Shown here: piece by piece, positions 61,813 through 64,000 of the stretch
Position numbering within the stretch: the stretch's first letter is position 1
Layout: each line of letters begins with the position of its first letter
DNA from: Neorhizobium lilium
GTDB taxonomy: Bacteria > Pseudomonadota > Alphaproteobacteria > Rhizobiales > Rhizobiaceae
Assembly: GCF_004053875.1 (NCBI RefSeq)
Contig: NZ_SBIP01000001.1
Location: 930,001 to 994,000, forward strand
Length of the DNA: 64,000 bases
Reading direction: 5' to 3'
Notes under the pieces: model-generated
What the model was told of the DNA's origin: nothing
Databases searched by the model: none
The model's input: the letters and a program-made list of their open reading frames with translations, nothing else
Program-made: the position numbers and the translations under genes

Positions 61813-63063
61813 TCACTTGCGGAGCACGTCCTGCCACTCTGGATGCCGCTCGATCTGCGCTTTCGCAAAGGGGCACAGGGGAATGATCGAGACCCCATCG
61901 CGCCGTGCATCCTCGATCGCCTGACGAACAAGACGTTCCCCGACCTTTCGGCCCCGCAAGGCGGCAGGCACATCCGTATGGTCGATGATGATGAGTTGCG
62001 CGCCGGCGCGGCTATAGGTCATCTCCGCTTCGACGCCGTCGATGACGAGGTGGTAGCGACCCTTGGAAGCACCATCCTCCCGCTCGACCTCGCCGGCAAC
62101 CGCCGATGGCGCAGCCTGCGACGGCCTGGCCTTCAGCGCGCGCACCTTGCCGCGCTCGCCATGGCTGCATTCGAGCAGATCCCTGTCCCAGCCACCCAAT
62201 TCGGCGGCCGCCTCATAGGTCGAGACCAGGAAGGAGAGAAGCGCTGCATCCGGATCGCTTGCCGTCTGCACCGCCTCATAAGGCAGGATGAACTCCGACA
62301 GACCCTCATGCCAGAAAGCCGCATCCGGCTTGACGGACGCCGTTCGGAAGCCACCCGGCGCGGGATAGGCATAGGCGTAGAAGGCCGGATAGTCTATGCC
62401 GCCGCCGCCCGGCCAGAAGCCCGCCGACGACACTTCGTGATCATAGGCTTCCTGCGCCACGTCATCCGGCAGGGCCGGAACACCGCCGGGATGAATGGGC
62501 GCGGGACGACCGGAGAACCGTGTGACGGCCAGGTCGAAACTCCCCCAGAAGAGGTGCACCGGACTGGACTTGCCGAGAAAGGATGTCCGAAACGTCTTGA
62601 AGACACCGTCAATGGCCATCAGGGCCTGATGAAATCTCCGAACGGCTTCGCGGTCGTAAGGCCGGTCCCGATGATCCTCCTCGAAGGGCACCGGATCCGC
62701 CACCTCATTCGGCTGACCGTGGAATTCCGGTGTTCCACCGAGCTCGGAAATCAGTCGAATGAAGGCCGCATGGAACTCAGCGATCGTCATGTCGTGCAGA
62801 GCGAGCGAGGCCTTGCGCCCGTCGCCGCTCGTTCCCAAGACGCGGTGATCGTGAAAATCGAACGCGATCTCGATGCCGGGGCCGTCAGGGATGAGCGAGG
62901 ATGTCAGACCGGACGGCGCGACATAGAAAGTCGCGTTCCATGAATGGTTGAGCCAGGGGGTATGGGCCAGTCGATATTTGCCGACCACTTGCAGGTAGAG
63001 ATGCAAGGCCGAGCACGTTTCACGCCAGCTGAGATAATCGAGGGTAGGCCATTTGCTGCTCAT
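61813..63063 (-). CDS. DUF5996 protein fused to a YidJ-like N-acetyltransferase
   Basis: A 416-aa protein in two parts. Residues 1 to about 300 match the DUF5996 pattern: WPTLDYLSWRETCSALHLYL, PWLNHSWNATFYVAPSGLTS, FWGSFDLAVTRFSGR and FWPGGGGIDYPAFYAY. Residues about 325-416 are a small GNAT of the COG2388 type: IDHTDVPAALRGRKVGERLV, with the acetyl-CoA loop and IIPLCPFAKAQIERHPEWQD. DUF5996 has no known function. The fusion suggests the acetyltransferase works on a DUF5996-bound substrate. The tandem unknown genes follow 27 bp downstream, perhaps on the same transcript. Confidence 0.82.
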   Translation of the reverse strand: MSSKWPTLDYLSWRETCSALHLYLQVVGKYRLAHTPWLNHSWNATFYVAPSGLTSSLIPDGPGIEIAFDFHDHRVLGTSGDGRKASLALHDMTIAEFHAAFIRLISELGGTPEFHGQPNEVADPVPFEEDHRDRPYDREAVRRFHQALMAIDGVFKTFRTSFLGKSSPVHLFWGSFDLAVTRFSGRPAPIHPGGVPALPDDVAQEAYDHEVSSAGFWPGGGGIDYPAFYAYAYPAPGGFRTASVKPDAAFWHEGLSEFILPYEAVQTASDPDAALLSFLVSTYEAAAELGGWDRDLLECSHGERGKVRALKARPSQAAPSAVAGEVEREDGASKGRYHLVIDGVEAEMTYSRAGAQLIIIDHTDVPAALRGRKVGERLVRQAIEDARRDGVSIIPLCPFAKAQIERHPEWQDVLRK

Positions 63064-63149
63064 GGGATATCCAATCTTAGAAAGAGGGCGAAGGGATGAC
63101 GGCCTGGGCGAACCGGTCGCGCTTGCCGGACGCGGTTGCGCCCGGACCC

Positions 63150-64000
63150 TCAGTCCGGAAGCGGGATGTGCTCGTCGCGGTCATCGGCAGGCAGATCGAA
63201 GCGACCCTTGCCCCAATTCTCTGCCCGCCATTCCGCCTTGGCCGCTTCGATGCGCTCCTTGGATGATGCAACGAAATTCCACCAGACATAACGCGGGCCG
63301 GAAAGCGTCGCACCGCCGAGGATCATCAAACGCGCGCCGCGCTCGCCTGCCGCGACGGTGATCTTGTCGCCCGGACGGAACACCATCATCTGCGGCGCTT
63401 CGAAGCTTTGACCGGCGATCGAGATCGATCCTTCGACGATATAGATGCCCCGATCCTCGTGGTTGTCCGGCATCGGGAAGAGCGATCCGCTCTCCAGTGT
63501 CACATCGGCATAGAACGTCTCGGAGAACATGGTGGCCGGCGCTACCTCGCCATAGGCATTGCCGAGGATCAGCCGCACCGTGGTTCCGCCGTCCTCGATG
63601 ACCGGCAGGGAGGCCTTGCCGTGGTGCTCGAAGCTCGGATCGACATCCTCGTGGCTGTCTGGCAGGGCGAGCCAGGTCTGGATCCCGAAGAGGCTGCTCG
63701 GGCCGGTGCGCGCAGTGGCCGTCGTGCGCTCCGAATGCGACACGCCGCGGCCCGCGACCATCCAGTTCAGCTCGCCGGGCCGGATCACCTGATTGGCGCC
63801 GGTGCTGTCGTGGTGATGAAAATCGCCGCGATAGAGATATGTGACCGTTCCAAGGCCGATATGCGGATGCGGCCGGACATCGATCCCCTGCCGTGTGAGC
63901 AGTTCGGCAGGTCCAGCCTGATCGAAGAAGATGAACGGACCGACCATCTGGCGCTTTGGCGCCGGCAAGGCACGGCGCACTTCAAAACCGCCGATATCGC
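63150..64000 (-). CDS. Pirin family protein, N-terminus beyond the window
   Basis: A bicupin pirin, open to the window end; the first visible residues are DIGGFEVRRALPAPKRQMVG, so only a short N-terminal piece is missing. The metal-binding motif is in VRPHPHIGLGTVTYLYRG with the third His in FHHHDSTG, followed by the pirin signature VAGRGVSHSERT. The C-terminal cupin has GGATLSGPRYVWWNFVASSK. Bacterial pirins include quercetin dioxygenases and redox-linked regulators. It precedes the DUF5996-GNAT gene on the same strand with an 86-bp gap. Confidence 0.92.
   Translation of the reverse strand, partial: DIGGFEVRRALPAPKRQMVGPFIFFDQAGPAELLTRQGIDVRPHPHIGLGTVTYLYRGDFHHHDSTGANQVIRPGELNWMVAGRGVSHSERTTATARTGPSSLFGIQTWLALPDSHEDVDPSFEHHGKASLPVIEDGGTTVRLILGNAYGEVAPATMFSETFYADVTLESGSLFPMPDNHEDRGIYIVEGSISIAGQSFEAPQMMVFRPGDKITVAAGERGARLMILGGATLSGPRYVWWNFVASSKERIEAAKAEWRAENWGKGRFDLPADDRDEHIPLPD

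Noticed and set aside
1..64000. CRISPR arrays or intact prophage
   Set aside because: No regularly spaced repeats and no phage structural or integrase genes were seen.

Overview
The window looks like an accessory or chromid-type segment of a Rhizobiaceae genome (Rhizobium, Neorhizobium, Agrobacterium or Ensifer relatives). The reasons are a DUF982 protein and a BA14K protein, a NodT-type outer-membrane factor, many PotABCD-like ABC importers, rhizobial palindromic repeats around 19.3-19.5 kb, GC-rich codon use, and many small divergent regulator/target pairs. No rRNA, intact tRNA, CRISPR array, intact insertion sequence or replication origin was recognised. All calls come from reading the sequence; no database search was run.

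Layout. 0-2 kb: dinB, followed in the same frame by an exonuclease with no ordinary start codon. 2.3-4.2 kb: AraC regulator divergent from an SDR oxidoreductase. 4.3-9.8 kb: a sparse region with a frameshifted DUF2971 gene, a Fic AMPylase behind a palindromic operator, a small HNH nuclease, DUF982 and a small hypothetical protein. 9.8-15.2 kb: a CpxRA-like two-component system divergent from an efflux operon (outer-membrane factor, adaptor, RND pump) whose pump gene is cut after about 90 codons and joined tail to tail with a BA14K gene. 16-22 kb: LuxR regulator divergent from a PotABCD-like importer plus SDR. 22.5-32.3 kb: a second importer operon carrying an amidohydrolase, a thymidine phosphorylase and a VOC protein, then cytosine deaminase and a RutR-like TetR regulator. 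Near-consensus RutR boxes lie before the importer operon and before the deaminase, so this block reads as a pyrimidine scavenging regulon.

32.5-35.6 kb: dpaL and an M20 amidohydrolase, divergent from an Lrp regulator. 35.6-47.6 kb: a run of regulator/enzyme pairs for redox, aldehyde and electrophile stress: SDR/MarR, a relB-relE-like pair with a shortened toxin, succinate-semialdehyde dehydrogenase, tautomerase, GST/TetR with two 18-bp operators, alpha/beta hydrolases, a DJ-1/PfpI protein, LysR, HxlR, and decayed genes. 48-54 kb: TetR regulator and a self-sufficient CYP102 (P450 BM3-type) monooxygenase, followed by a lipoprotein hydrolase, a stand-alone receiver and a shortened DUF2147 protein. 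54-58.6 kb: a TetR fragment, a signal peptidase, a protein fusing a trypsin-like protease to a non-specific endonuclease, and an S1/P1 nuclease. 59-64 kb: LysR/isochorismatase, a tandem pair of unrecognised paralogues (one frameshifted), a DUF5996-acetyltransferase fusion and a pirin cut by the window end.

The most unusual points are the protease-nuclease fusion beside a second exported nuclease, the RutR boxes that tie a polyamine-type importer to pyrimidine catabolism, the palindrome cluster before fic, the missing start of the exonuclease, the broken efflux pump, and a short tRNA T-arm-like motif repeated about nine times in the spacers.
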